A stretch of 62,704 nucleotides of DNA. Origin: Oligoflexia bacterium (GTDB lineage: Bacteria > Bdellovibrionota > Bdellovibrionia > JABDDW01). The translations under genes and the position numbers were made by a program. Where the stretch lies: positions 1-62,704 of the forward strand of contig JAWXAT010000028.1 in the NCBI GenBank assembly GCA_034439615.1. The letters are read 5' to 3'. The notes under the pieces were generated by a model. That model saw only the letters and a list, made by a program, of their open reading frames with translations. It searched no databases and was not told the DNA's origin. Below are positions 36,310 to 45,396 of the stretch, in pieces; the first letter of the stretch is position 1, and every line of letters starts with the position of its first letter.

Positions 36310-38133
36310 TTAGCTTTCGATGTGCTTGGTTGAAGAGATGATTCTATTTCGTGCGCAATAGGCGAAGAAAAGATGGCGTTCTTCGTGTTTAACATAGACA
36401 GTTTTAATTCCAAATTTCAAAAGCTTTGAGAGATTATTTTGTGTGATAATGTCGTTTTTCTTTAAATACAAAATGAATTTATCATTTTTTGGTAAATGGA
36501 GATAAAGATCAAAAAGTAGTTCTGAATCTCCGACGATATACGAGCCAAGTGAAATGCTGTCTACCTTTGAATTGTTATTATCAGTTGCAATGGGAATTTC
36601 TGAAATAGGTAAAAAAGCTACTGCATATTTATCGGCTTTATGAGTTGCTGTGATAATAAATTCTGCTTCACCTTCACGCCATTTTACAAAATCAATAGCT
36701 GGTACAGCAAATTGCATGGTAACTGCAGGCTTGATGGGTTCACCATAGTCTTTCATTTTTGTTTGGATAAGTTTAAATACTTGCTCTACCCATTCTTGAT
36801 TGGGTTTGTCAGTGGCTGAGAAAAATATAAGGTAGCCTCTGTAGCGAGATGTCTTAATTTGAATTGCTAATATATTTGTGAATAGCCCTATTTCTATGGG
36901 GATTACACTGGTAGCGATCGCGTAAAGATCAAAGGAATCTCTAACTGATTGAACAAGAATCGATTGTTTTTCTTTGGTAACATAAGTTTGAACATTACTT
37001 ACCGTATCATTTTTAAAATATTTTTTTGTTTGAGGCGATCTCTCATTTGTATCATTAAGATTATTTGCTTCAGTATTTTCTTCAAAATCAGAAACTTCGT
37101 TAAAGTCTGGATTTACTTCAGCGTCTGTCGCGTTGGTGTTATCTGAAAATTCGTTTAGTACTGACGGGTCTATGTCATCATTTCGATCAGCTGTTAGCGG
37201 TGCAAATACAGGACTCAGCTCAATAGATTCTTCATCTTCAGTTTTAGATGCGTCGAATAATTCATTCTTAAGTGATTCAATATCTTTACCTAAATTAAGA
37301 TCAACGGGGGATGAATCTTCGGTAATGATAGTCGAACTTTGTAATGCTACTAACGATTGCGCACTCAAGTCACCTTGCTTCATAATGGAAGTATCGTTAT
37401 CTATCCCATCCCAAGATTTTGATTCTTTGTTATAAACGGGTATTTGAGCACCTTTAAAATAATATACATCTTTTGAATTGTCTTGATTTGTACTTGTTCC
37501 TCGCCACATGTGACATTGATCAGGGCTTGATGAACCATCTATTGCTTTTTCCCACACGGTATCGGGCGGCACATCTACATTATGAATTTCAATGGGATTC
37601 TCATTATTAGTAATTGGTGTAGATTTTGATGATGCACTGTTAGCCAATGCTGCGGCTTTTGAAGCTGCACTAGCTGTCGCTTTATTAAGCTTGTCTTCGG
37701 CTGATTTTTTGGCACGTAAAAGTGATTGTACGCGCATGTGGATCCCGGGGCCACTTACTGGAGCTAGGAGTGTGTTTTCAATACCGCTACTCATGAGGGT
37801 ATTAGCTGTTCGGTTATTATTATCTTCTGCAAAAGAAATACAAATGAGTTTAAACTTTTGTGTAAAGAGTTTGTAAGCTTTTTGAATATCAGTGAGTTTT
37901 AAATTCCAACTAATAAGTACTACATGTGGTTTAGTTGTTTGAATTTTTTTAAGTGCCTCAACAATATGATTAACCACAATTACTTGATAACCACGACGCT
38001 TAAGAAAAGAGACTCCTCCGCTGAGAATTTTTGAATTGTTGATGACTATCAAAATACGTACTTGTTGCGATTCTTTTAGAGATTTCACTCCATCTTGATT
38101 AGTCTCTTGATTGTTTTTTGCGGTGTCAGACAC
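36310..38133 (-). CDS. Protein with degenerate receiver domain and unknown C-terminal part
   Basis: It encodes 607 residues. Residues 25-140 look like a CheY-type receiver (VRILIVINNS, PHVVLISWNLKLTD, LLAPVSGPG), but the phosphoacceptor Asp is Ser and the conserved Lys is Ala, so phosphorylation is unlikely. An Ala/Ser-rich linker and acidic low-complexity stretch (residues 270-380) follow. The C-terminal 220 residues form a folded domain I do not recognise. The start GTG has AAGGA six bases upstream. Probable protein-protein signalling output. Confidence 0.65.
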   Translation of the reverse strand: MSDTAKNNQETNQDGVKSLKESQQVRILIVINNSKILSGGVSFLKRRGYQVIVVNHIVEALKKIQTTKPHVVLISWNLKLTDIQKAYKLFTQKFKLICISFAEDNNNRTANTLMSSGIENTLLAPVSGPGIHMRVQSLLRAKKSAEDKLNKATASAASKAAALANSASSKSTPITNNENPIEIHNVDVPPDTVWEKAIDGSSSPDQCHMWRGTSTNQDNSKDVYYFKGAQIPVYNKESKSWDGIDNDTSIMKQGDLSAQSLVALQSSTIITEDSSPVDLNLGKDIESLKNELFDASKTEDEESIELSPVFAPLTADRNDDIDPSVLNEFSDNTNATDAEVNPDFNEVSDFEENTEANNLNDTNERSPQTKKYFKNDTVSNVQTYVTKEKQSILVQSVRDSFDLYAIATSVIPIEIGLFTNILAIQIKTSRYRGYLIFFSATDKPNQEWVEQVFKLIQTKMKDYGEPIKPAVTMQFAVPAIDFVKWREGEAEFIITATHKADKYAVAFLPISEIPIATDNNNSKVDSISLGSYIVGDSELLFDLYLHLPKNDKFILYLKKNDIITQNNLSKLLKFGIKTVYVKHEERHLFFAYCARNRIISSTKHIES

Positions 38134-38231
38134 GTGTGTTCCTTAAGCCCAAAAGGTGCTCAATCATTTTTCGGCTTTTACTGGCGATTTCTATACTTTA
38201 TGCGAACTATTTAAATGATTATTTTAAATAG

Positions 38232-39206
38232 TTATTTGATCGATCGGTAAAGAAATTGATGAATCAGAAGTGCGGCAAGCTGAGTAGTTTTCAAGGAGCT
38301 ATCAAGTGGCGGGGAGACTTCATAAATGCCAACAACAGTGGGCTTATAAAGGGATATAAGACTTTGCCAAAGAATCAAAAACTGATTTGCATCGATGCCT
38401 GTCGGAAAGACTTGGCTAGCTCCTGGTGCATCGGAAGATTTAAAACCATCGATATCAATACTCACTGCTAGTCGATGGTCGGGTGTGATAACTTTAAAAG
38501 TTTCAGCTGAGATAAATTCTAAGAGTGATTTCCCACTGTTTAAAATATCATCTAGCGTGATTATTTTTGCATTTTTTTCTTTTGCCCATTTCAGATGATC
38601 TCGAGAATTACACCAATCTTGAATTCCGATTTCGTAAAAATCTATTTGTTTATGAAATTCATTGAGTAATCGATAAAAAGGTGTGCCGCTATTAAACCCT
38701 AATGTATCGGGTCTGACATCTAAATGGGCATCAAAATTTAAAACTAAAGGGCGTAAGCCTTGGGAAATTGTGTGTTCGCAAAATGCGGCCATATCAGAAA
38801 ATCCGTAATCATGACCTCCTCCTAGAGTGATCACGCGAGCTTCTTTTTTTAAAAGCTCAGATACAGTTTTACGTGCACGTTCATGATTTTCTTTTAAACT
38901 ATTTGTGTTTTTAAGATCGCCTAAATCAAGTAAACGCAATGTTTTGGATGATGAAATACTTTGAGTCATTTTATAAAGTACACGTCTGATTTCTATTGGT
39001 GCAAGGGCTGCACCGAGTCTGCCTCCATTTAGTTTTATGCCTTCCTCGTCAGGGTATCCAAGTATGACAGAGGCCTCATTGAGAGTAGCTGTTTTAGTGA
39101 AATGCTCAGTGCAATCGCTGACGCGTAAATCATGTTTGTCATTTTTAGAAACAAAGAGGGTGTCTTGTGATTTTTCAAACCAAGAAATAATATCTAAATC
39201 AGACAT
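38232..39206 (-). CDS. Arginase/agmatinase/formimidoylglutamase-family hydrolase
   Basis: This is a binuclear manganese ureohydrolase. Metal motifs are GGGHD at 129-133, DAHLD at 159-163 and SIDIDG with Asp251/Asp253; 324 residues is typical. The NGGRLGAALAP segment near residue 60 is more like formimidoylglutamases than arginases, but no other hut gene is nearby, so the substrate is open. ATG 39206 is six bases from GAGG; the adjacent ATG 39209 is too close. It overlaps the M42-like peptidase gene by eight bases, suggesting one amino-acid or peptide catabolic unit. Confidence 0.88.
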   Translation of the reverse strand: MSDLDIISWFEKSQDTLFVSKNDKHDLRVSDCTEHFTKTATLNEASVILGYPDEEGIKLNGGRLGAALAPIEIRRVLYKMTQSISSSKTLRLLDLGDLKNTNSLKENHERARKTVSELLKKEARVITLGGGHDYGFSDMAAFCEHTISQGLRPLVLNFDAHLDVRPDTLGFNSGTPFYRLLNEFHKQIDFYEIGIQDWCNSRDHLKWAKEKNAKIITLDDILNSGKSLLEFISAETFKVITPDHRLAVSIDIDGFKSSDAPGASQVFPTGIDANQFLILWQSLISLYKPTVVGIYEVSPPLDSSLKTTQLAALLIHQFLYRSIK

Positions 39207-40338
39207 CATTGCCTCTTTTGTTAAATTTTATTTTTTGAGACAAAAGAGGTCGGTCATTTTTAAACCCTGATGCCATAGCATTAATAAAATCTCTCATTGG
39301 ATCGATTTTTTTCTCTAAGTTTTTGTAAAATTGCACGCATATTTCTACTGCACCTAAAACATCGCGTATATCAATGAATTCAGCGCCTGGTTTTAGGTTT
39401 GCTCTTTGATTGTGATAGTTACCTAACGGGACCGCGATTCCTGCCGCTTTGATATGATGAAGGTTAAATGCAGTTGCTTCGCAAGTTCCTCCGTTCATAA
39501 TGCGTCTTTGAAAATTTATCTTGGGATTAATTTTTTTAAGTTCTGTGCACGCAAGATCCAAAAGACTTGTCACGCGGTTGTCAAACAATGTTCTTTTATC
39601 ACCAAGTCTAATGACGGGCCCACTTCCAATTCTCGCACCTTCAAGTTGTCGACTTGCCTCTAGTGAGATTACCGTGTTTTCATGACCGAGAATGTTTTGG
39701 TAAATGATTCCAAGGGCACCTTTAAAACCTGTTTCTTCAGCTCTAGTAAAAACACCTAAAATATTTTTACGCTGTGATGAATTAAGTCGAGCAAAAGTTG
39801 CTAAAATAATTGTAACACCAGCTAGATCATCTGCTGCTCTTGAAAATACGCGGTGTTTTTTTTGTTGAAAACCAGGAAATGCAAATGCCCCAAAACAAGT
39901 ATCGTCAACTTGATTTTTTGCATTAGTAAGTTGAATTTTAAAAGTATCTTTTTTTTGGCCTTCAAATTTTTTTGATAAAATTTTTCCATAAAAAACTTTA
40001 TTAGGCAAAAGTGGATTGTAAATCGCGACTTTTGCATTATGAGTTTTTGGAGGAACGCCTCCAAACCACTGGGCGCGCCACTGAGTCTTGGTGATTTTTT
40101 TTATCAAATGAAAACCAGGATGATCAGTGTGTGCCATCAAGGCAACTTTTTTAGATTTTTTAAGCGTTTGGGGTTTTGAAACTCCAGCGATGATGTTTCC
40201 CCATTTATCGATAAAATACGGAACTTTTAATCGATTCAGTTCTTTTTCAACGTATTGCAAAACCCAGTTTTCGCGGTACGGAGCCGTGGGGTTATCAAAA
40301 ACTTCTTTTAAAACTCGTTCAACAGATTTTATGATCAC
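39199..40338 (-). CDS. M42-like zinc aminopeptidase (MH clan)
   Basis: It encodes 379 residues. Visible metal and catalytic blocks are HTDHPGF (first His/Asp), RAADDLAG, RAEETGFKGALG with the catalytic Glu pair, ISLEASR, and the distal GNYHNQR histidine. The region between residues 90 and 150 is the non-catalytic insert. Assignment to M42 rather than M20 or M28 is based on overall order and is moderately sure. The GTG start has AGGGGG upstream. It is followed by the ureohydrolase gene. Confidence 0.8.
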   Translation of the reverse strand: MIIKSVERVLKEVFDNPTAPYRENWVLQYVEKELNRLKVPYFIDKWGNIIAGVSKPQTLKKSKKVALMAHTDHPGFHLIKKITKTQWRAQWFGGVPPKTHNAKVAIYNPLLPNKVFYGKILSKKFEGQKKDTFKIQLTNAKNQVDDTCFGAFAFPGFQQKKHRVFSRAADDLAGVTIILATFARLNSSQRKNILGVFTRAEETGFKGALGIIYQNILGHENTVISLEASRQLEGARIGSGPVIRLGDKRTLFDNRVTSLLDLACTELKKINPKINFQRRIMNGGTCEATAFNLHHIKAAGIAVPLGNYHNQRANLKPGAEFIDIRDVLGAVEICVQFYKNLEKKIDPMRDFINAMASGFKNDRPLLSQKIKFNKRGNDV

Positions 40339-40350
40339 AAATTATGCCCC

Positions 40351-41175
40351 CTAGGGTTTACAACTTAATGACTTTGGTAGAATGAGCATTTTTTCAAAAA
40401 AAGTCAGTTGTTGCGTTTTCTCAAGTACTGCTGAACCCTTATTTTTAATTTTCCTTAAAATTCGAGCCGTAGTTAATGAAACCACAGTAGCTGCGTATTG
40501 ACTTCCATCTTTTTCCAATAAGTTAATACCGCGCCAAGCAACTGCATTGAAATTCTCAGCAGTTTGCACGACCTTATCTAAAGTCTTTGAGGTAACTTGT
40601 CCGTTTTCAAGCCAAGTTTGTGGAACATAAGTTTTGTTTGCTTTTTGATCTAAGTTAATTTGAGCTGCAATTCGCGAAAGCTCAAGAGCGATTCCTAAAC
40701 TATCAGCTTCATGCAGTGGTACTTGGTCATGAGCTAAAATCATTGAATAAATTTGGGTAATGCAGCCTTTGGCATAATGACAGTATTCGATGAGATTAAT
40801 TTCTTCTAGAGGCTGCTTAAAATATTCGCTTAAATGAACCCCAGTTAGAAAATCATTGAAAAATTTTTCTGGAATTTCATAACGCGAAATCGCCTGCTCA
40901 AGGGCAGGTTCTATGGCGTGATTAAAATACTTACGATCATGTTTATAGGCTCGTTTGATGATATCTTCGCATTTTTTAAAGTGCATTTGTTTTTGCCCAG
41001 GTGTGTGGGTGTTTTTCATACCATGGGTAGTAATCATGGTGAATGCGTGAGTTGCGTAGAGGGCCTGACGTTTTGCTTCGGGCAAAAACCTAAATAGATA
41101 GTAAAATGATTTAGAATAATGCTGCGTTATTTTACTGCAGACTTGATGGCTATGTTTATAATCTATTGAGTTCAT
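40351..41175 (-). CDS. Squalene/phytoene-synthase-like protein lacking both Asp-rich motifs
   Basis: It encodes 274 residues, all-helical. The N-terminal HYSKSFYYLFRFLPEAKRQ and ALYATHAF match the trans-prenyl-transferase SQS_PSY fold. But the first DxxxD site is replaced by TMITTHGMKN and the second by INLDQKANKTYVP, where active enzymes bind magnesium-diphosphate. The later LGIALELSRIAAQ and KTYVPQTWL segments otherwise align well. A non-catalytic or changed-chemistry homologue is likely. No isoprenoid genes are nearby. Confidence 0.75.
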   Translation of the reverse strand: MNSIDYKHSHQVCSKITQHYSKSFYYLFRFLPEAKRQALYATHAFTMITTHGMKNTHTPGQKQMHFKKCEDIIKRAYKHDRKYFNHAIEPALEQAISRYEIPEKFFNDFLTGVHLSEYFKQPLEEINLIEYCHYAKGCITQIYSMILAHDQVPLHEADSLGIALELSRIAAQINLDQKANKTYVPQTWLENGQVTSKTLDKVVQTAENFNAVAWRGINLLEKDGSQYAATVVSLTTARILRKIKNKGSAVLEKTQQLTFFEKMLILPKSLSCKP

Positions 41176-41205
41176 TTATTATTTTTAATCTATGGAGGCA
41201 TTGTT

Positions 41206-42162
41206 TTGCCAAGTAAAAGTACGAAGGTTCAATATCTTTCTATTTTAGGCTTGTTTGTGGCCACAATGGCTTGGGGGGCGAGCTTTTTCTTGGTTAAAAC
41301 GGCCACAATGCAGGTAGGTATTTGGCCGTTTTTATGGTGGCGGTTTTTATGTTCCGTAATTTTAATTGCCATGATGTTTCCTAAACGCCTTTTAGCAAGT
41401 AAGCCCCCTGTCATGAGAGCGGGTGCAGTTGTAGGAGGTTTACTTTTTGGGGCTATCTGGACACAAACCTTGGGCCTTCAATATACAACTGCTGGAAGAT
41501 CAGGTTTTATCACGGCACTGTATGTTCCTTTAACGCCCCTTATTGCATGGATTATATGGAAACAAAAAATAACTTTTAAACAAACCCTGGTAATGATTTT
41601 TGCACTTTTTGGACTCTATGTGCTTACACAGGGTGAGAATCTCGTCACAGGTTTTTTTGATTGGTTTAATACAATAAACACAGGTGATGCCTGGACAATA
41701 CTTACAGCCCTTATCTGTGCACTTCATATTTTGGCGGTTGAGTATTATTCAAGGCGTGAGGCCGACAGTATTAACTTAGGGATTTGGCAATTTATTTGGT
41801 GTGCGATATGTGCTGGTGGAATTTCTTTATGGAGTTCTCATAAAACTGAAGATGTCTGGAACATTCTAAGTTGGTCACAAGAACCCCTATTGGCACTTTT
41901 TGTAACCGTCGTGTTTTCAACATGTTTTGGGTTTACAATGCAAATTATATGTCAAAAAACCATTGGGTCACTTAAGGCCGCATTGATTTTTGCACTTGAG
42001 GCGCCCTTTGCTATTATGTTTGCATTTTTGTTCATCGGTGAAAAAATGGGTACTCAAGAAGCAGTTGGCGCTTTAATTGTTTTTTTAACTAGTATCATTC
42101 CCGAGTCTTGGCTTATTAAGACACATAAATCGAAGGAGATAATTGTTCATGGCCCACTTTGA
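41206..42162 (+). CDS. EamA/DMT-family transporter
   Basis: It encodes 318 residues with ten membrane segments in two EamA repeats. The first repeat begins LFVATMAWGASFFLVKTA and the second ends FALEAPFAIMFAFLFIGEKM, a family signature. Probably a metabolite exporter of the inner membrane; substrate unknown. The TTG start is eight bases after GGAGG. It overlaps the next gene by 14 bases. Confidence 0.9.
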   Translation: MPSKSTKVQYLSILGLFVATMAWGASFFLVKTATMQVGIWPFLWWRFLCSVILIAMMFPKRLLASKPPVMRAGAVVGGLLFGAIWTQTLGLQYTTAGRSGFITALYVPLTPLIAWIIWKQKITFKQTLVMIFALFGLYVLTQGENLVTGFFDWFNTINTGDAWTILTALICALHILAVEYYSRREADSINLGIWQFIWCAICAGGISLWSSHKTEDVWNILSWSQEPLLALFVTVVFSTCFGFTMQIICQKTIGSLKAALIFALEAPFAIMFAFLFIGEKMGTQEAVGALIVFLTSIIPESWLIKTHKSKEIIVHGPL

Positions 42163-42613
42163 GTTTTCATCTGTACTTCCGTTTCCACGAGCCGATGTTT
42201 TTGAGTTTTCCACCGACCCTGAAAATCTCTCAAAAATTATGGTCGATTTTAAAATCGAAGCCACATCCCCCATAACTAAACTTAAAAAAGGTATCGAATA
42301 TGAAATGCGGATCTCTCGATTTGGCATTTCTGTAATTTGGGGAGTTGTCATTGAAGAGTTGATTCAAAATGAGCTTTTTCGTGACAGACAAAGTCACGGG
42401 CCATTCTCACTTTGGGTTCATACACATAAATTTGAAGATCATGGGCATGGTACATTGCTTACGGAACTTATTGAGTATGATTTAGCTTTTGGCATACTTG
42501 GTAAATTGGCTGACGATTTATTTATTAAAAGAGAACTCCAAAAACTTTTTGAATCTCGGCATGCAAAAACATTAGAGCTTTTAACTCAAGTGAAAAATAA
42601 AAAAAATAAATAG
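42149..42613 (+). CDS. SRPBCC (START-like) ligand-binding protein
   Basis: It encodes 154 residues. FEFSSVLPFPRADVFEFSTDPENLSKI is the usual start of the SRPBCC / polyketide-cyclase-like fold, followed by beta strands and a C-terminal helix. These proteins hold hydrophobic ligands. ATG 42149 has AAGGAGAT upstream and is chosen over TTG 42143. The gene begins within the transporter gene and ends one base from the convergent MFS gene. Confidence 0.8.
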   Translation: MAHFEFSSVLPFPRADVFEFSTDPENLSKIMVDFKIEATSPITKLKKGIEYEMRISRFGISVIWGVVIEELIQNELFRDRQSHGPFSLWVHTHKFEDHGHGTLLTELIEYDLAFGILGKLADDLFIKRELQKLFESRHAKTLELLTQVKNKKNK

Positions 42614-42614
42614 A

Positions 42615-43961
42615 TTATTTTTTCTTAGTTTTTCTTTTTCCATAAACCACAAGCTTTGATGTCATTCCCATTGCAGATTTAAACCCAGTGGCTTTTAAGA
42701 AAACTTCACTAGCTTTCACCGGAGCAATAACTCTCACTTCTTCAAGTTTTTGCCCAAAGAGTAGAAGTGCTAAAATGCGTAATATTCCACTAATGATGAA
42801 AACTATAATAAATGGATTCATGCTTTGTGGGTGCCACTGAAAAATCGCAGCCCCAATAAGACCGCCTAATAATCCAAAACTTGCGACTAAGATATTTAGA
42901 TAACTTGTAATTTGTGTACGTTCATTGGGCTTAGTTGCGTCGAGTAAAAAAATGAAAGTTGATATTTCATATCCCGCCCAAACAAATCCTGTGAATGCTT
43001 GTGATAAGAATAAATAAATTGGTTTTTGAGTGATAAGCCATGGGATTAAGTTAAAAGCCATGAGTGTGCCGCAGATATTTAGAATTTTTCGTGCACCGAG
43101 TTTGTCACACATCTCACCCCAAAAGGGGAATGTGATAAATTTTGTAAGTGCAGTGGCGCTAATAATTGCTGTGTAAGTGAGGTAATCGATTTTATACTCA
43201 CGAATCATGAGTGGCGTAAAATAAGCAGCTGACACAAACACTGCCAAATTAAGCATGCACATGTAGAGTATAAGCATTCCAAAATTTTGCTTTGGCAGAT
43301 CTTTTAAAAATTTAAAAAAGCCTTGAGGGTGTGCTGCTGGTTCATGATGTGGAGGGTCATTCTTTTTTGTGAGATAAATTAAACTAATTATTCTTGAACC
43401 AAGGGCTAGAGCAAAAAGTATGGCAAAGCCTTCTAGCTCCTTTGATTGCTCTTTAAAATAACGAAGTATAAAGCCTGCAACCGTCATTGAACCAAAAGTG
43501 CCGATAGTGACGATTCGATTTCGTCTACCAAAGTAGAGACCACGTTGTTGTGGGGTGACTAAATCGCCCATCCAGCTGTTCCAAACGGGGCCGATAATGG
43601 CGTTGGAAGCGAAGTAAAGACATACAAGTAGAATGTAAATTTCTAGTCGTAAACTAGTAAAATAATAGGCTAAAAAGAGGGGTATAAGTGTTATGAGTTG
43701 AGTGAAAACGCCAAAACATACGATGTTTCTTCTAGACGCAATTCGTTTTTCAAGTGACACCGTAGCAAATTGAGAAATACCGGCTAAAAAGGGCGGAACA
43801 CTCGTTAACAGGCCGATTTGGAAATTATTAGCCCCCAAAAAAAGTGCGTAGGCAGAAAAGTAAGTTTCGCTAAAACCCACCATACAACTGTAGAAAAACC
43901 CATCATAAATCGAATAGACTAAGCTTTTCACCCTAGCTTTATAGGAAGATTGATGACGCAA
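42615..43961 (-). CDS. MFS transporter
   Basis: It encodes 448 residues and 12 membrane segments. The loop GDLVTPQQRGLYFGRRNR between helices 4 and 5 and the FWGEMCDKLGARK loop between helices 7 and 8 are MFS signatures. Substrate unknown. The TTG start at 43961 has GGAG seven bases upstream; both lie inside the coding region of the divergent gene. A later GTG at 43931 is possible but without RBS. Confidence 0.85.
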   Translation of the reverse strand: MRHQSSYKARVKSLVYSIYDGFFYSCMVGFSETYFSAYALFLGANNFQIGLLTSVPPFLAGISQFATVSLEKRIASRRNIVCFGVFTQLITLIPLFLAYYFTSLRLEIYILLVCLYFASNAIIGPVWNSWMGDLVTPQQRGLYFGRRNRIVTIGTFGSMTVAGFILRYFKEQSKELEGFAILFALALGSRIISLIYLTKKNDPPHHEPAAHPQGFFKFLKDLPKQNFGMLILYMCMLNLAVFVSAAYFTPLMIREYKIDYLTYTAIISATALTKFITFPFWGEMCDKLGARKILNICGTLMAFNLIPWLITQKPIYLFLSQAFTGFVWAGYEISTFIFLLDATKPNERTQITSYLNILVASFGLLGGLIGAAIFQWHPQSMNPFIIVFIISGILRILALLLFGQKLEEVRVIAPVKASEVFLKATGFKSAMGMTSKLVVYGKRKTKKK

Positions 43962-45032
43962 AAACTGACTCCAAAAAGTGTTCCGATTTATGGGGGAAAA
44001 CCAATTCCTTATTCTCTAAAACCTGTGATTTTGACTAAGGAGGCCTCTTTATTTATTGAAACATCTTTAACTGAAATTCTCAAACAAGTTGAAGATTTTA
44101 CGACTCAAGCTTTAAAAGATAAAAAAACTTTGGTGCAACTGGGTTTACCTGGCGACCTAGACCCTAGGCCAACTCCTTTAGGTCTTCACATACCTTTTGC
44201 GCGGTTTGATTTTTTATTTGATGGTACCAATCTTAATATCATTGAGCTCAATACCGACGGAACAAGCGGTTATAACACCACAGAATGGGTTGCAGAGGCT
44301 GCGGGCTTAAAACCTGAAGAAAACCCTAATCATGGATTGTCAGATAAACTTCTAGACGCACTTTTAGAGCATAAGCCTCAAGCAAAAGAAGTGGTTTTAG
44401 CAGATTTTCCACATCTTAATACTTCTTGGGAGCAAGATGATCTTATTGAGCGCTGGAAACAACGCATCTCTTGTCATCGTGCTGACCCCAAACTTAAAAG
44501 CTGGAAGAACAATGCGATTATTTATCGACGTGTCTTGAGCTGGCAATTAAGAAGCCAACCTGCAAGGGCAAAGGCGATGCTTGATGATTGGAAAGCTCAA
44601 AATGTAACTACACTTGGCGGGTGGTCTAGTGATGTGGGTATGAGTAAAGCTTGGCCAAGTTTTGTGAAACCAAAACATTGCCCTGAAACTCAGATTATCG
44701 ATATGAACCTAGTTAAAAAAATGCAAAATGAAAAAGAAAAATGGGTTCTCAAAGGGGCTTTAAGCTTTTCTGGTCAGTCAGTTATTCGAGGTATCGATTT
44801 GCCAGATGACCGCTGGAAAAATTGTCTGCTTCAAGTACTCGCTGAAACCGAAGCTAAAAGACCCTGGATCGCACAACAAAGAATTAATCTACCATTGTAT
44901 GAAGACAAACCCACTGAATACGGAATGTTTTTTCTAAACGGTAAGCCCAGTGGTTATATGTGCCGGTGGGGTCATTCAGAAGTTTTATCTGATACATCTA
45001 CAGAAGTTTTTAGAGCGGTGAAGATTGTTTAA
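43953..45032 (+). CDS. Circularly permuted ATP-grasp-like protein, unknown function
   Basis: It encodes 359 residues. The block PFARFDFLFDG ... IIELNTDGTSG resembles the Arg/Glu/Asn motif of circularly permuted ATP-grasp ligases. WVLKGALSFSGQSVIRG and RPWIAQQRINLPLYE could supply nucleotide-binding and Mg sites. Members of the class make peptide-like bonds; the substrate here is unknown. ATG 43953 follows AGGA by six bases. The assignment is tentative. Confidence 0.5.
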   Translation: MTQKLTPKSVPIYGGKPIPYSLKPVILTKEASLFIETSLTEILKQVEDFTTQALKDKKTLVQLGLPGDLDPRPTPLGLHIPFARFDFLFDGTNLNIIELNTDGTSGYNTTEWVAEAAGLKPEENPNHGLSDKLLDALLEHKPQAKEVVLADFPHLNTSWEQDDLIERWKQRISCHRADPKLKSWKNNAIIYRRVLSWQLRSQPARAKAMLDDWKAQNVTTLGGWSSDVGMSKAWPSFVKPKHCPETQIIDMNLVKKMQNEKEKWVLKGALSFSGQSVIRGIDLPDDRWKNCLLQVLAETEAKRPWIAQQRINLPLYEDKPTEYGMFFLNGKPSGYMCRWGHSEVLSDTSTEVFRAVKIV

Positions 45033-45081
45033 ATTTTAGTAATTTCACCTGAGATAAGGTCAATATAGGAAAAGAACCCAG

Positions 45082-45330
45082 TTAGCCAATATTAGATTTA
45101 TTCTCTTTAAGCCAAGCGATGATTTCATCAGATTCAAGCATGGGTTTGCCATCGACAACTAAGCAGGGTACTTGCTCATCATCATTAATGGCTAAAAGCC
45201 TGTCTCCTGCAGCTGGGTCTTCTAACGTATCATACATCGCGATCTTATCTTTGAGCCCTAATTCATTAATGGCCTTAATAACTCGTTTGCAATATGGACA
45301 TGATTCGAAATGATAGAGTTCAAGTTTCAT
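45082..45330 (-). CDS. Glutaredoxin-family protein
   Basis: It encodes 82 residues. YHFESCPYCKRV gives the CPYC redox site at 11-14, and QVPCLVVDG supplies the cis-proline loop. ESDEIIAWL is the C-terminal helix typical of glutaredoxins and GST N-domains. Thiol-disulphide exchange in the cytoplasm is the expected role. Confidence 0.92.
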   Translation of the reverse strand: MKLELYHFESCPYCKRVIKAINELGLKDKIAMYDTLEDPAAGDRLLAINDDEQVPCLVVDGKPMLESDEIIAWLKENKSNIG

Positions 45331-45396
45331 AGGCTTAATGTGTACATGTAACTTGCAGTTGGCAAGGAGAATATTATTGGTAGGCGATAAAAAAAT

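Noticed and set aside
42592-42630. A/T-only inverted repeat between the convergent SRPBCC and MFS genes as terminator
   Set aside because: The stem has almost no G or C and lies partly within coding sequence; too weak to call.
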